DNA from: Rhizobium mongolense USDA 1844
Lineage (GTDB): Bacteria; Pseudomonadota; Alphaproteobacteria; Rhizobiales; Rhizobiaceae
Reading direction: 5' to 3'
Assembly: GCF_000419765.1 (NCBI RefSeq)
Contig: NZ_ATTQ01000005.1
Location: 186,001-250,000, forward strand
DNA: 64,000 nucleotides
Positions 20,069-29,538 of this stretch are shown here, piece by piece; the stretch's first letter is position 1; each line of letters opens with the position of its first letter. The notes under the pieces were generated by a model. It had not been told where the DNA came from. It was given only the letters and a program-made list of their open reading frames with translations, and ran no database searches. The translations under genes were made by a program, and so were the position numbers.

Positions 20069-21013
20069 ATGACCGTCGCTTTCACATTTCCCGGCCAGGG
20101 AAGCCAGGCCGTGGGCATGGGCAAGGAACTCGCGGAAAATTTTTCCGAGGCCCGTTCCGTCTTCGAAGAGGTTGACGATGCGCTCGAAGAAAAGCTTTCA
20201 ACAATCATGTTCGAAGGCCCGGAAGATACGCTGACGCTGACGGCCAATGCCCAGCCGGCGCTGATGGCGGTATCGCTTGCGGTGGTCCGTGTCCTCCAGG
20301 CGAAGGGTCTCGATCTCAAGTCGAAGGTGTCCTATGTTGCCGGTCATTCGCTCGGCGAATATTCCGCGCTCTGTGCCGCGGGCACCTTCTCACTCGCCGA
20401 AACCGCGCGTCTGCTGCGTATTCGCGGCAACGCCATGCAGGCTGCCGTTCCTGTCGGCGTTGGTGCCATGGCGGCGATCATCGGGCTGGAACATGCCGAT
20501 GTCGTGGCCGTTTGCGAAGCTGCTTCGGCCGCTGGTGCCTGCCAGATCGCCAACGATAACGGCGGCGGCCAGATCGTCATCTCCGGCGAAAAGGCCGCGG
20601 TCGAAAAGGGCGCGGCACTGGCAACCGAGAAGGGCGCCAAGCGTGCGATCCTTCTGCCGGTTTCAGCTCCTTTCCACTCCTCGCTGATGGCGCCGGCTGC
20701 CGAGGCGATGCGCGAAGCGCTCGCGGGCGTTTCGAAGTCCAACCCGGTCGTGCCACTGATTGCCAACGTTCGCGCCGCGCCGGTGACAGACGCCGATGAG
20801 ATTGCCAGGCTCCTCGTCGAGCAGGTCACCGGCCAGGTCCGCTGGCGCGAAACGGTAGAATGGTTTGCCGCAAACAATGTCACGACGCTTTATGAACTCG
20901 GCGCCGGCAAGGTGCTGACCGGCCTTGCGCGCCGCATCGACAAGACGGTGAACGGCATTGCCGTCAATACGCCCGCCGATATCGACGCGGCCGTCGCCGC
21001 CCTCATGGCCTGA
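20069..21013 (+). CDS. fabD: Malonyl-CoA:ACP transacylase
   Basis: Moves malonyl from CoA to ACP, supplying fatty-acid elongation. 314 aa. FPGQGSQAVGMG at the N-terminus, nucleophile serine in GHSLGEYSAL, catalytic His in SAPFHSSLM, and substrate Gln in NDNGGGQIVISG. Start ATG at 20069 after AAGGGA. First gene of fabD-fabG-acpP-fabF; divergent from tas. Confidence 0.98.
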   Translation: MTVAFTFPGQGSQAVGMGKELAENFSEARSVFEEVDDALEEKLSTIMFEGPEDTLTLTANAQPALMAVSLAVVRVLQAKGLDLKSKVSYVAGHSLGEYSALCAAGTFSLAETARLLRIRGNAMQAAVPVGVGAMAAIIGLEHADVVAVCEAASAAGACQIANDNGGGQIVISGEKAAVEKGAALATEKGAKRAILLPVSAPFHSSLMAPAAEAMREALAGVSKSNPVVPLIANVRAAPVTDADEIARLLVEQVTGQVRWRETVEWFAANNVTTLYELGAGKVLTGLARRIDKTVNGIAVNTPADIDAAVAALMA

Positions 21014-21043
21014 TTGGTTTCACCAGATATAAGGAACGCATCC

Positions 21044-21781
21044 ATGCTCGATCTTTCCGGCCGCAAGGCGCTCGTTACCGGTGCATCCGGCGGCATCGGC
21101 GAGGAAATCGCCCGCATTCTCCACAAACAGGGCGCCGTCGTCGGCCTTCACGGCACGCGCGTCGAAAAGCTCGAAGCGCTGGCAAACGAGCTTGGCGACC
21201 GCGTCAAGATATTCCCGGCGAACCTCTCCGACCGTGACGAGGTCAAGGCACTCGGCGTCGGGGCCGAAGCCGAACTCGAAGGCGTCGATATTCTGGTGAA
21301 CAACGCAGGCATCACCAAGGACGGCCTCTTTGTCCGGATGAGCGACGAGGACTGGGATAACGTCATCGAGGTCAACCTGACAGCGATGTTCCGCCTGACG
21401 CGCGAACTGACGCATCCGATGATGCGCCGCCGCTACGGCCGCATCATCAACATCACCTCGGTGGTCGGCGTCACCGGCAACCCGGGCCAGGCTAACTATT
21501 GCGCCTCCAAGGCCGGCATGATCGGCTTCACCAAGTCACTCGCCCAGGAGATCGCGACGCGCAACGTGACCGTCAATTGCGTCGCGCCGGGCTTCATCGA
21601 ATCCGCCATGACCGGCAAGCTGAACGACAAGCAGAAGGAAGCGATCATGGGGGCAATCCCGATGAAGCGCATGGGCACGGGTGGCGAAGTGGCGTCCGCC
21701 GTTGCCTATCTCGCCTCCTCGGAAGCCGCCTATATGACGGGTCAGACGCTGCACGTAAACGGCGGCATGGCCATGATCTGA
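21044..21781 (+). CDS. fabG: 3-oxoacyl-ACP reductase
   Basis: NADPH-dependent reduction of beta-ketoacyl-ACP. 245 aa SDR with TGASGGIGEE, NNAGITKDGLFVRM, catalytic Ser in INITSVVG, YCASKAG (Tyr/Lys) and the C-terminal GQTLHVNGGMAMI typical of FabG. ATG at 21044 has AAGGA 8 nt upstream; the frame is open for 10 codons before it. 30 nt downstream of fabD. Confidence 0.98.
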   Translation: MLDLSGRKALVTGASGGIGEEIARILHKQGAVVGLHGTRVEKLEALANELGDRVKIFPANLSDRDEVKALGVGAEAELEGVDILVNNAGITKDGLFVRMSDEDWDNVIEVNLTAMFRLTRELTHPMMRRRYGRIINITSVVGVTGNPGQANYCASKAGMIGFTKSLAQEIATRNVTVNCVAPGFIESAMTGKLNDKQKEAIMGAIPMKRMGTGGEVASAVAYLASSEAAYMTGQTLHVNGGMAMI

Positions 21782-21808
21782 AACAGAAACTGGCCCTGTT
21801 TGCGTTTT
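21781..21808 (+). terminator. Probable terminator after fabG
   Basis: AAACAG / CTGTTT stem with a 9-nt loop, then GCGTTTTT, starting at the end of the fabG stop codon. The short 6-bp stem suggests partial termination; acpP then has its own leader. Confidence 0.5.
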
Positions 21809-21950
21809 TCGATGGAATAGCGTGTTGAGCAATGGAACAGGGTTGATTTTCAGGCTTTGCGGCAGACATAAACCGTGTTAAGCGGGCCATGACTGTCACA
21901 GTCGTTCCGGGAAACAAGGCGGACCGGCGGGCGTTTTGCCAGCGGGGAAC

Positions 21951-22046
21951 ATCTTAGAGAGCCGGGCTAACGAGTTTGCTGAAAGTGCCGAGAGGGCGCC
22001 GAAGGCTGAACCAGGGTAGGGATGCCGGAAGGCATTCTCATCAGGA
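21951..22046 (+). promoter_or_regulatory. Candidate structured 5' leader of acpP
   Basis: The acpP upstream region contains GAGAG near 21957, the string GCGCCGAAGG near 21995, a perfect ATGCC-GGAA-GGCAT hairpin with a GNRA-type loop (22022-22035), and TTCTCATCAGG right after. The order and the GCGCCGAAGG core recall one aptamer of the glycine riboswitch (GAGAG ... GCCGAAGG ... CTCTCAGG), but the AGCAA part and exact P1 pairing differ. Shown by sequence: a foldable leader. Inferred: RNA regulation of acpP. Confidence 0.35.
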
Positions 22047-22067
22047 TATAAGGTCGAGGAAACCGAC

Positions 22068-22304
22068 ATGAGCGATATCGCAGAACGCGTAAAGAAAATT
22101 GTTATTGATCATCTTGGCGTCGACGCCGAGAAGGTTGTCGAGAGCGCCAGCTTTATCGACGATCTGGGCGCTGACTCGCTCGACACGGTCGAACTGGTCA
22201 TGGCCTTCGAAGAAGAATTCGGCGTAGAAATTCCGGACGACGCAGCAGACTCGATCCTTACGGTCGGCGACGCAGTAAAGTTCATTGAAAAGGCCCAGGC
22301 TTAA
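22068..22304 (+). CDS. acpP: Acyl carrier protein
   Basis: 78 aa acidic four-helix protein that carries growing acyl chains on phosphopantetheine. The attachment serine is Ser37 in [11 protein letters not shown]. The strongly acidic composition and length are typical of housekeeping ACP rather than specialised rhizobial ACPs such as NodF or AcpXL. GAGGAAA lies about 6 nt upstream of the ATG. It has its own leader and terminator, so it is probably also transcribed alone at a high level. Confidence 0.98.
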   Translation: MSDIAERVKKIVIDHLGVDAEKVVESASFIDDLGADSLDTVELVMAFEEEFGVEIPDDAADSILTVGDAVKFIEKAQA

Positions 22305-22319
22305 TCCTGTGTGATTTTC

Positions 22320-22348
22320 AAAGGGCGGGCCATGAGTCCGCCCTTTTT
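22320..22348 (+). terminator. Rho-independent terminator of acpP
   Basis: AAGGGCGG / CCGCCCTT stem with a 9-nt loop followed by TTTTT, starting 16 nt after the acpP stop. Confidence 0.85.
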
Positions 22349-22392
22349 GTTTGTGCATTGCTTTAGCGAAAGAATAGGCGGGGAAGCTGTCG

Positions 22393-23655
22393 ATGAGACG
22401 GGTCGTCATCACCGGTACCGGAATGGTATCACCCTTGGGATGCGGAACTGAAGTGACGTGGTCGCGGTTGCTCGCCGGCCGCAGCGGCGCCCGCCTTGTC
22501 ACCGAATTCGAGGTGGATGATCTCCCTGCCAAGATTGCCTGCCGCATTCCGGTTGGTGATGGCACGGAGGGCACCTTCAACCAGGATGACTGGATGGAGC
22601 CAAAAGAACAGCGCAAGGTCGATCCCTTCATCATCTACGGCATGGCCGCTGCCGACATGGCGCTGGACGACGCCGGCTGGCATCCTGAGAACGACGAGGA
22701 CCAGATCGCGACCGGCGTGCTGATCGGCTCCGGCATCGGCGGCATCGAGGGTATCGTCGAGGCGGGCTATACGCTCCGCGACAAGGGCCCGCGCCGCATT
22801 TCGCCCTTCTTTATTCCCGGCCGCCTGATCAACCTCGTATCCGGCCAGGTCTCGATCCGCCACAAGCTTAGGGGGCCGAACCACTCGGTCGTCACCGCCT
22901 GCTCGACTGGCGCGCACGCCATCGGCGATGCTGCCCGTATGATCGCGCTCGGCGATGCCGATGTCATGGTCGCAGGCGGTACGGAATCGCCGGTCAGCCG
23001 CATCTCGCTTGCGGGCTTTGCTGCCTGCAAGGCGCTGTCCACGCAGCACAACTCCGATCCTGAGAAAGCATCGCGTCCCTACGATCGCGACCGCGACGGC
23101 TTCGTCATGGGCGAAGGTGCCGGTATCATCGTTCTCGAGGAGCTGGAACATGCCAAGGCGCGTGGCGCGAAGATCTACGCCGAAATCGTCGGCTACGGCC
23201 TCTCGGGCGACGCCTACCACATCACTGCGCCGGCGGAAGACGGTGACGGCGCGCAGCGCTGCATGGCCATGGCGCTGAAGCGCGCCGGACTGACGGCTGC
23301 AGATGTCGATTATATCAACGCGCACGGCACGTCGACGATGGCCGATACGATCGAGCTTGGCGCCGTCGAGCGCCTGGTCGGCAATGCGGCATCGAAGATT
23401 TCGATGTCTTCGACCAAGTCGGCGACCGGCCATCTGCTGGGCGCAGCCGGTGCCATCGAGGCGATCTTCGCGACGCTTGCGATCCGCGACAATGTCGCTC
23501 CTCCGACGCTCAATCTCGATAATCCCGAGCGCGAAACGGCGATCGATCTTGTTCCGCACAAGGCTCGTCAGCGAGAAATCAATGTTGCGCTCTCGAATTC
23601 CTTCGGATTCGGCGGTACGAATGCATCGCTGGTGCTGCGCCGCTATACTGCCTGA
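22393..23655 (+). CDS. fabF: 3-oxoacyl-ACP synthase II
   Basis: Condensing enzyme of fatty-acid elongation. 420 aa. Catalytic Cys in VTACSTGAHAIG, His in NAHGTSTMADT, Lys/His in KSATGHLLGAAGA, and C-terminal NSFGFGGTNASLV. N-terminal MRRVVITGTGMVSPLG. Start ATG at 22393 with GGGGAAG upstream. Sits between acpP and mltG, in the order common in alphaproteobacteria. Confidence 0.98.
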   Translation: MRRVVITGTGMVSPLGCGTEVTWSRLLAGRSGARLVTEFEVDDLPAKIACRIPVGDGTEGTFNQDDWMEPKEQRKVDPFIIYGMAAADMALDDAGWHPENDEDQIATGVLIGSGIGGIEGIVEAGYTLRDKGPRRISPFFIPGRLINLVSGQVSIRHKLRGPNHSVVTACSTGAHAIGDAARMIALGDADVMVAGGTESPVSRISLAGFAACKALSTQHNSDPEKASRPYDRDRDGFVMGEGAGIIVLEELEHAKARGAKIYAEIVGYGLSGDAYHITAPAEDGDGAQRCMAMALKRAGLTAADVDYINAHGTSTMADTIELGAVERLVGNAASKISMSSTKSATGHLLGAAGAIEAIFATLAIRDNVAPPTLNLDNPERETAIDLVPHKARQREINVALSNSFGFGGTNASLVLRRYTA

Positions 23656-23772
23656 AGGCGGCTTTTGACACGACGGGAGGACGGGCCAGTACCTTTCGGG
23701 AGGGTGGCCTACCTGTTTTTTGCCGTATTGCTTCTTAAAACAGCGGACAGGGCCAAGTTTAGAGGATTGCCG

Positions 23773-24993
23773 GTGAGCGATACGAATCAGAGCAACGACG
23801 CGGCGGGCCACAACGGCCATCCGGCGCAGAACGGGCCGATCATTCCGAAGTCGCCCAATGAAGCGCTGCGCCCGGAACGCGTTCCGGAGCCGCCGAAGCG
23901 CTCAAAGAAGGCGCGCAGCCAGGTCGTCATCTTCCTGAACTTCCTGATGACGATGGTCGTGCTTGCCTGCGCCGCCGGCATCTTCGCCTTCTATTACGCG
24001 ATCTCCAGCTACCAGGAGCCTGGTCCGCTGGAGACGAACACCAATTTCATCGTGCGCAGCGGCGCGGGCCTTTCGGAAATCGCCACCAATCTTGAGCGCA
24101 ACAACATTGTCTCCGACGCTCGCATCTTCCGCTATCTCACGGCGACGTACCTGAACGAGGGGGAGAGCCTGAAGGCCGGCGAATACGAGATCAAGGCGAA
24201 AGCTTCCATGAACGACATCATGGAACTGCTGAAGTCCGGTAAATCGATCCTCTATTCGATCTCCTTCCCGGAGGGCCTGACGGTGCGCCAGATGTTCAAC
24301 CGCATGAACGGGGATACCGTCCTCGAAGGCGAGCTGCCGACGGCGCTGCCGCCCGAAGGCAGCCTGCGCCCCGATACCTACAAGTTCTCCCGCGGCACGA
24401 AACGCTCCGAGATCATCGACCAGATGGCTGCAGAGCAGAAAAAGCTCGTCGACCAGATCTGGGAAAAACGCGATCCTTCGGTCTCGCTGAAATCCAAGGA
24501 AGAGTTCGTGGTGCTTGCTTCGATCGTCGAGAAGGAGACTGGCATTCCCGACGAGCGCGCGCATGTCGCATCCGTTTTCCTCAACCGGCTCGCCAAAGGC
24601 ATGCGGCTTCAGTCCGATCCGACGATCATCTACGGGCTCTTCGGTGGTGACGGCAAGCCTGCCGACCGGCCGATCTTCCTGTCGGACCTGAAGAAGGAAA
24701 CGCCTTACAACACTTACGTGATCAAGGGCCTGCCGCCGACGCCGATCGCAAACCCCGGCCGTGATGCCCTGGAAGCGGCGGCCAATCCCTGGAAGACGGC
24801 GGACCTCTATTTCGTCGCCGATGGCACCGGCGGCCACGTTTTTGCGGCGACGCTCGAAGAGCACAATGCCAACGTCAAGCGCTGGCGCAAGCTCGAAGCT
24901 GACAAGGGCGCCGATCCGAATATCGTGGTTGACGGCCAGCCGGAGGCTCAGGCCGATCCGGCGGCTCAGCAGAAGAAAAAGAAGACGAACTAA
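23773..24993 (+). CDS. mltG: Endolytic murein transglycosylase MltG
   Basis: Inner-membrane YceG-family enzyme that cuts nascent glycan strands and sets their length. 406 aa. A cytoplasmic N-terminal segment of about 50 polar residues, one membrane helix (VVIFLNFLMTMVVLACAAGI), a LysM-like region, then the catalytic domain with the essential Glu in IVEKETGIPDER and QSDPTIIYGL. GTG start at 23773 with AGAGGA about 6 nt upstream; the open frame extends 36 codons upstream but is unlikely to be coding. The C-terminal tail is Gln/Lys rich. Confidence 0.93.
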   Translation: MSDTNQSNDAAGHNGHPAQNGPIIPKSPNEALRPERVPEPPKRSKKARSQVVIFLNFLMTMVVLACAAGIFAFYYAISSYQEPGPLETNTNFIVRSGAGLSEIATNLERNNIVSDARIFRYLTATYLNEGESLKAGEYEIKAKASMNDIMELLKSGKSILYSISFPEGLTVRQMFNRMNGDTVLEGELPTALPPEGSLRPDTYKFSRGTKRSEIIDQMAAEQKKLVDQIWEKRDPSVSLKSKEEFVVLASIVEKETGIPDERAHVASVFLNRLAKGMRLQSDPTIIYGLFGGDGKPADRPIFLSDLKKETPYNTYVIKGLPPTPIANPGRDALEAAANPWKTADLYFVADGTGGHVFAATLEEHNANVKRWRKLEADKGADPNIVVDGQPEAQADPAAQQKKKKTN

Positions 24994-25007
24994 TTTCGGA
25001 GGCTCGG

Positions 25008-25895
25008 ATGGCTTTGCAGTCCATGACCGGTTTTGCGCGGCGCGAGGGAACGAGCGGCCGCTGGCGCTGGGCTTGGGAACTGCGGTCGGTCAACGGCAAG
25101 GGGCTCGACCTGCGCCTTCGCCTGCCGCCGGGCCTCGAGCGCATGGAAACAGACGTTCGCCGCATTACGGGTGAACAGTTCAGCCGCGGCAACATGCAGG
25201 CCAACCTCTCGGTTTCGGCAGCCGAAAACCGCTTCGAAACGGTTCTCAATCAGGACGCTCTGGCCAATGTGCTTGCAATGCGTGACCAGCTTGCAGGCGT
25301 TATCGATCCGGCGCCTCTGACCCTCGATACGCTGCTTTCCATCCGCGGACTCGTCGAATTTCGCGAGACGGAGGACAGCGAAGAAGAAATCGCCGCCCGC
25401 GATGCGGACGTCACCAAGGGCCTGCTGGCTGCACTTGCCGATCTCAAGCTCATGCGGGAACAGGAGGGGGCTGCTTTGTCTCGCGTGCTGCTCAATCATG
25501 TCTCGACGATTGAGGACTTGACGCACAGGATCGAACGCGACCCGTCGCGCACGCCGCAGGAGATTTCCGCGCGCATCAAGGCGCAGGTTGCCTTGCTGAT
25601 GGACGGAGCGGGCGCGCTCGACCGCGACAGGCTGCATGCGGAGGCGGCTCTTCTTGCGACGAAGGCCGACCTGCGCGAAGAAATCGACCGGCTGAAGGCG
25701 CATGTCGCGGCCGCACGGGATCTGTTGGGCCGCGGCGGTCCGGTCGGCCGCAAGCTTGATTTCCTTGCACAGGAATTTAACCGCGAATCGAATACCATCT
25801 GTTCGAAGTCGAATGCCTCGGCGGTCACGGCCGCCGGCATCGAACTGAAAGTCGTCATCGACCAGTTCCGCGAACAGGTCCAGAATCTGGAGTAG
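25008..25895 (+). CDS. yicC: YicC family protein (stress-linked endoribonuclease family)
   Basis: 295 aa. YicC N-terminal domain MTGFARREG and WELRSVNGKGLDLRLRLP, then the C-terminal DUF1732 with ELKVVIDQFREQVQNLE at the end. E. coli YicC has been described as an endoribonuclease acting on the RyhB small RNA; the role in rhizobia is untested. GGAGG lies 6 nt before the ATG. Between mltG and gmk with short gaps, so probably one transcript. Confidence 0.93.
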   Translation: MALQSMTGFARREGTSGRWRWAWELRSVNGKGLDLRLRLPPGLERMETDVRRITGEQFSRGNMQANLSVSAAENRFETVLNQDALANVLAMRDQLAGVIDPAPLTLDTLLSIRGLVEFRETEDSEEEIAARDADVTKGLLAALADLKLMREQEGAALSRVLLNHVSTIEDLTHRIERDPSRTPQEISARIKAQVALLMDGAGALDRDRLHAEAALLATKADLREEIDRLKAHVAAARDLLGRGGPVGRKLDFLAQEFNRESNTICSKSNASAVTAAGIELKVVIDQFREQVQNLE

Positions 25896-25898
25896 GAC

Positions 25899-26561
25899 AT
25901 GAAACCGGCGAAAGCTTCGCCCGTTCCGATCGCTCGCCGCGGTCTGATGCTCGTCATCTCGTCGCCCTCGGGTGCGGGAAAGTCGACGATTGCGCGGACA
26001 CTGCTTGCACAGGATAGCCAGATCGGCCTCTCCGTCAGCGTGACGACCCGCCAGCGGCGCCCGAGCGAGGTCGAGGGCATTCACTACCACTTCAAGAGCA
26101 TCCGCGAATTCGAGCGACTGCGCGATTCCGATGCGCTGTTGGAATGGGCCGAAGTGCATGGCAATTTCTACGGCACGCCGCGCGAACCGGTGGAAGCAGC
26201 GATGGCCGAAGGCCGCGACATGCTTTTCGACATTGATTGGCAGGGCGCCCAGCAGCTGCAGGAGAAGATGTCGGCAGATGTCGTATCTATCTTCGTGCTG
26301 CCGCCTACGATGACCGAGTTGCAGTCACGGCTTCACCGCCGTGCGGAAGATTCCGAAGAGGTCATCGCCCAGCGGCTTGCCAATTCGCGCGCCGAAATCG
26401 CCCATTGGCGGGAATATGACTATGTCATCGTCAACGACGATCTCGATACTGCCTTCGACGCCGTGCAGTCGATCGTGAAGGCCGAGCGCCTGCGCCGCGA
26501 CCGGCGGCACGGCATCTACGATTTCGTCACCAAACTGCTGGAAGAGACGCCGGTTCTTTAA
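25899..26561 (+). CDS. gmk: Guanylate kinase
   Basis: Phosphorylates GMP to GDP. 220 aa. P-loop [10 protein letters not shown] at about residues 22-31; GMP-binding region with [19 protein letters not shown] and [23 protein letters not shown]. Starts 3 nt after the yicC stop. The C-terminus overlaps the convergent rsmA stop by 4 nt. Confidence 0.98.
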   Translation: MKPAKASPVPIARRGLMLVISSPSGAGKSTIARTLLAQDSQIGLSVSVTTRQRRPSEVEGIHYHFKSIREFERLRDSDALLEWAEVHGNFYGTPREPVEAAMAEGRDMLFDIDWQGAQQLQEKMSADVVSIFVLPPTMTELQSRLHRRAEDSEEVIAQRLANSRAEIAHWREYDYVIVNDDLDTAFDAVQSIVKAERLRRDRRHGIYDFVTKLLEETPVL

Positions 26562-27385
26562 AGCGAATTAGCAAGCAGGCAGAATTCCTCGACGGAAAGC
26601 GTTTCCGCGCGGCGCTGCGAGTCTATACCTACCTTGTTGAGCAGACTCTCGCCGCCGAGCGGCTTGAGGCTCTGGCGAAGCATCTTGCGCCGCTGACCGA
26701 AGGCCGCATGCGTTACTCTTTCAAGATTGGCGACGGCGCAGGGGATGGGGTTTGCCTTCGGCGTCAGATGCACCACCGTCGACGTCACCTTCGGCGGCGG
26801 CGTGAAGGCTTGCGGCGATACGTCGAAAGCCATGCGGGCGTCGGCGCGCCAGCCGCACAGTACGCCGAGGCGGCCATAGTGGTCGTCATCCTGTTCGGCG
26901 ACGATGCGCTCGCCGACTTCTTTCTGGAACATCAGCGTCAAGGATTCCCAAAACGGCGGCCACTCTTTTGGCAGCAGCCAATTCACCAGCAATTGCGTGC
27001 CGACATTGTACGGAAGATTGGCGATGATCTTGACGGGTCCCTCAGGCGCGAGCGCCTCGAAATCGGTCTTCAGCGCATCGCCGCCCATGACCTCGAGCCT
27101 GCCCGGATAATGAGCGGATATTTCCGCCAATGCTGGCAGGCAGCGCGGATCACGCTCGACGGCAATCACCTTCTTCGCACCCAGCGCCAGGATGGCGCGC
27201 GTCAGCCCGCCGGGTCCAGGTCCCACTTCGAAGACGGTGCAGCCTTCCAGCGATCCTGCCGTGCGGGCGACCTTCTGCGTCAGGTTGAGGTCGAGAAGGA
27301 AGTTTTGCCCGAGCGCCTTGCGCGCATCGAGGCTGTGACGCTGGATCACGTCGCGAAGCGGCGGCAGACCATCGAGCGCGGCCAT
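26558..27385 (-). CDS. rsmA: 16S rRNA (adenine1518-N6/adenine1519-N6) dimethyltransferase
   Basis: Dimethylates two adenines in the 3' hairpin of 16S rRNA (KsgA). 275 aa. [10 protein letters not shown] at the N-terminus, SAM motif [14 protein letters not shown], and catalytic [11 protein letters not shown]. The start shares one base with the pdxA stop (TGATG), showing translational coupling. Last gene of the lpt-pdxA block, convergent with gmk. Confidence 0.97.
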   Translation of the reverse strand: MAALDGLPPLRDVIQRHSLDARKALGQNFLLDLNLTQKVARTAGSLEGCTVFEVGPGPGGLTRAILALGAKKVIAVERDPRCLPALAEISAHYPGRLEVMGGDALKTDFEALAPEGPVKIIANLPYNVGTQLLVNWLLPKEWPPFWESLTLMFQKEVGERIVAEQDDDHYGRLGVLCGWRADARMAFDVSPQAFTPPPKVTSTVVHLTPKANPIPCAVANLERVTHAAFGQRRKMLRQSLKPLGGESLLNKVGIDSQRRAETLSVEEFCLLANSL

Positions 27386-28407
27386 CAGCGGTGTTCCGCG
27401 GGACGGCTGAGATGGGCTGCAAGCTTGAGGGCGGCAATCAGACTGTTTGCTCGCGCGATGCCCTTGCCGGCAATGCCAAAGGCTGTGCCATGATCCGGCG
27501 ATGTCCGCACGAAAGGCAGGCCGAGCGTCACGTTGACGGAATCGTCGAAGCCGAGCGCCTTGACCGGGATCAGGGCCTGATCGTGATACATGCAGACCGC
27601 GACATCATACCGGGCGCGAGCCTCGTCGTGGAACATGGTATCGGCGGGTAGGGGGCCGATCGCGTCGATGCCCTCGGAGCGCAGAAGCTGTATGGCGGGA
27701 TGAATGATGTCTTCGTCCTCGCGCCCCATCGTTCCGCTTTCGCCAGCATGCGGATTGAGACCGGCGACAGCAAGGCGCGGTCTTTCGATGCCGAAGCGGT
27801 GCCTGAGATCGGAATGCCCGATACGGCAGGTCTCTGCGATCAATTCACCGCTCAAAGCCTGCGGCACGTCCTTGATCGGGATGTGAATGGTAACCGGTAT
27901 CGCCCGCAGCTTCGGTCCGGCAAGCATCATAACCGGCCTGACAGGATTGCCGGTCGCGCGGCTCGCGAGATCGGCAAGGAATTCGGTGTGGCCCGGAAAC
28001 TGGAAGCCGGCCTCGTAAAGAATGGCTTTAGCGATGGGATTGGTGACGACACCGGCTGCCTCGCCCTTGAAGACCAGCGATACGGCCGTTTCGATCGCAG
28101 CGATCGTACCCGTTGCGGTTGCGACATGCGGCTCGCCGGCAGCCACCTCGACGCCGGCAGGAACGGGCAGGACGGGGAGAGCATTGATAAAGACATCCGC
28201 GGCCGTTGCGGCGTTCGCTTCGGCTATCGCGACGGAAAGATCGAGCTGCCGTGCTCTTACCGCCAGCACGTCAGGATCGCCGATCAGAAAGAAGGGCGGC
28301 AGGCCGAGCTCACGCCGCCTCAGCCAGGCCATCAGGGTTATGTCCGGGCCGATGCCGGCCGGATCGCCTTGCGTCAGCGCAAGCGGGCGCGAAAACGGGG
28401 TAGCCAC
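27385..28407 (-). CDS. pdxA: 4-hydroxythreonine-4-phosphate dehydrogenase
   Basis: Pyridoxal-phosphate synthesis, NAD- and metal-dependent. 340 aa. [15 protein letters not shown] at the N-terminus, metal/substrate motifs [18 protein letters not shown] and [12 protein letters not shown], and the [15 protein letters not shown] end. The start is GTG at 28407, because the conserved N-terminus begins about 10 residues later and no ATG is available; the ribosome site is weak, so coupling to the SurA-like gene 5 nt upstream is likely. Confidence 0.96.
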   Translation of the reverse strand: MATPFSRPLALTQGDPAGIGPDITLMAWLRRRELGLPPFFLIGDPDVLAVRARQLDLSVAIAEANAATAADVFINALPVLPVPAGVEVAAGEPHVATATGTIAAIETAVSLVFKGEAAGVVTNPIAKAILYEAGFQFPGHTEFLADLASRATGNPVRPVMMLAGPKLRAIPVTIHIPIKDVPQALSGELIAETCRIGHSDLRHRFGIERPRLAVAGLNPHAGESGTMGREDEDIIHPAIQLLRSEGIDAIGPLPADTMFHDEARARYDVAVCMYHDQALIPVKALGFDDSVNVTLGLPFVRTSPDHGTAFGIAGKGIARANSLIAALKLAAHLSRPAEHR

Positions 28408-28412
28408 GGCGG

Positions 28413-29363
28413 TCAGCGATAGATGATCTGCGCCTTCTTGCGCAGCTCTTCGAGATATTTGGTAGCGTTTTCGTTTTCCGGCGCGCTCTTGCCAGCCTTG
28501 GCCTTGTTGAGATCCTCCTGGCGGAACACGATCTCAGCGGCCGTGTCGTCGGATACGTCGCGCTGGCTGCAGATTGCAAGATATTCCACGCCCTTTTCAG
28601 TCACGCGGGTCGCTGTGGTATTGCCCTTGGCCTGCTCGATCAACGGCTTCCATTCGGCCGGAAGTTCCGGTGCCAGCACGCGGCCGAGTTCGCGGACCGA
28701 AACGTCACGCATCGTTGCTGCAAAAACCTTTGCCTGTTCGCAGCCCGGATATTTCGAACGGGAGGCCTCCGCCTCGCTCTTGCGCTTGCCCGTAATGCCT
28801 TTTTTCGATTGCGGCACCACGAAGATGATCTGCTGAAGCATATATTCGGTCGTGACCGGCTTCTGCTTATTGTTTTCCATCATGCGGCTGACAAGGTCGC
28901 TGCTCGACATGCGGGCGCTCGACCCGTAGCGCGCATTGACGACGCGCGGCCAGCTCATTTGCACGGCAATATATTGCTTGAAATGATCGGCCCCGACCCC
29001 GGCCTGAGTGAGAATTTGCGTAAGCTGCTCGGTCGAGAGCTTGTTTCCGGACGCAAAACGCCCAAAGGACGCATCGACTTCATCCTTGGAGACGGACATG
29101 CGCACTCGCGAGATTTCCTGACGTTTCAAGGTCTCCTCAACGAGAGATTCTTCCGCCGTCTTCGCATCGGCCTTTTGGTGCTGGAGACGCAGGAAAGCCT
29201 GGCGCCTTGCGACATCGCCCGTGGTCAGTGCCACCCCGTTGACGACGGCCTTGACTTCGCTGGCTGCAAATGCGGAACCACTTTGTGGCTGAACAAGCGC
29301 CGCGAGCATGCAGAACGCAGCGCCGGCAAACAGAGTCGTGACAGTCTTTCTCGCGCCAATCAT
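28413..29363 (-). CDS. SurA N-terminal domain periplasmic chaperone / PPIase-like protein
   Basis: 316 aa. Signal peptide about residues 1-34 ([17 protein letters not shown], ending around SAFAAS). A SurA-type N-terminal chaperone domain follows ([39 protein letters not shown]), then a weak parvulin-like segment near [16 protein letters not shown] and a C-terminal helix. Likely escorts outer-membrane proteins, consistent with its place between lptD and pdxA (E. coli has lptD-surA-pdxA-rsmA in the same order). Start 29363 has AAGGA 7 nt upstream. The PPIase active site is not convincing. Confidence 0.87.
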   Translation of the reverse strand: MIGARKTVTTLFAGAAFCMLAALVQPQSGSAFAASEVKAVVNGVALTTGDVARRQAFLRLQHQKADAKTAEESLVEETLKRQEISRVRMSVSKDEVDASFGRFASGNKLSTEQLTQILTQAGVGADHFKQYIAVQMSWPRVVNARYGSSARMSSSDLVSRMMENNKQKPVTTEYMLQQIIFVVPQSKKGITGKRKSEAEASRSKYPGCEQAKVFAATMRDVSVRELGRVLAPELPAEWKPLIEQAKGNTTATRVTEKGVEYLAICSQRDVSDDTAAEIVFRQEDLNKAKAGKSAPENENATKYLEELRKKAQIIYR

Positions 29364-29494
29364 GTGTCGATCCTTCCCATAGACGCTGCGGCAGCAAGTG
29401 CGCGTGAACACAGCTTTACCGAGGTCGGAGCCGCCCCCAAGCGACATTCCTATGCCTCATAACCCGATTGACGGCAATGTCCTGCATAGTGTTG

Positions 29495-29525
29495 CGGCGA
29501 AAGAAAGGCTCTCTTTCTTTCGCCG
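29495..29525 (-). terminator. Long perfect hairpin between lptD and the SurA-like gene
   Basis: A 13-bp perfect stem (CGGCGAAAGAAAG / CTTTCTTTCGCCG) with a 5-nt loop, 13 nt past the lptD stop. No U-run follows on the minus strand. It may stop 3' exonucleases or attenuate read-through rather than act as a classical terminator. Confidence 0.55.
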
Positions 29526-29538
29526 TCCAATATCGCAA

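Noticed and set aside
21951..22046. Calling the acpP leader a glycine riboswitch outright
   Set aside because: The AGCAA element and exact P1 pairing are missing and the gene context is wrong; kept only as a candidate structured leader.
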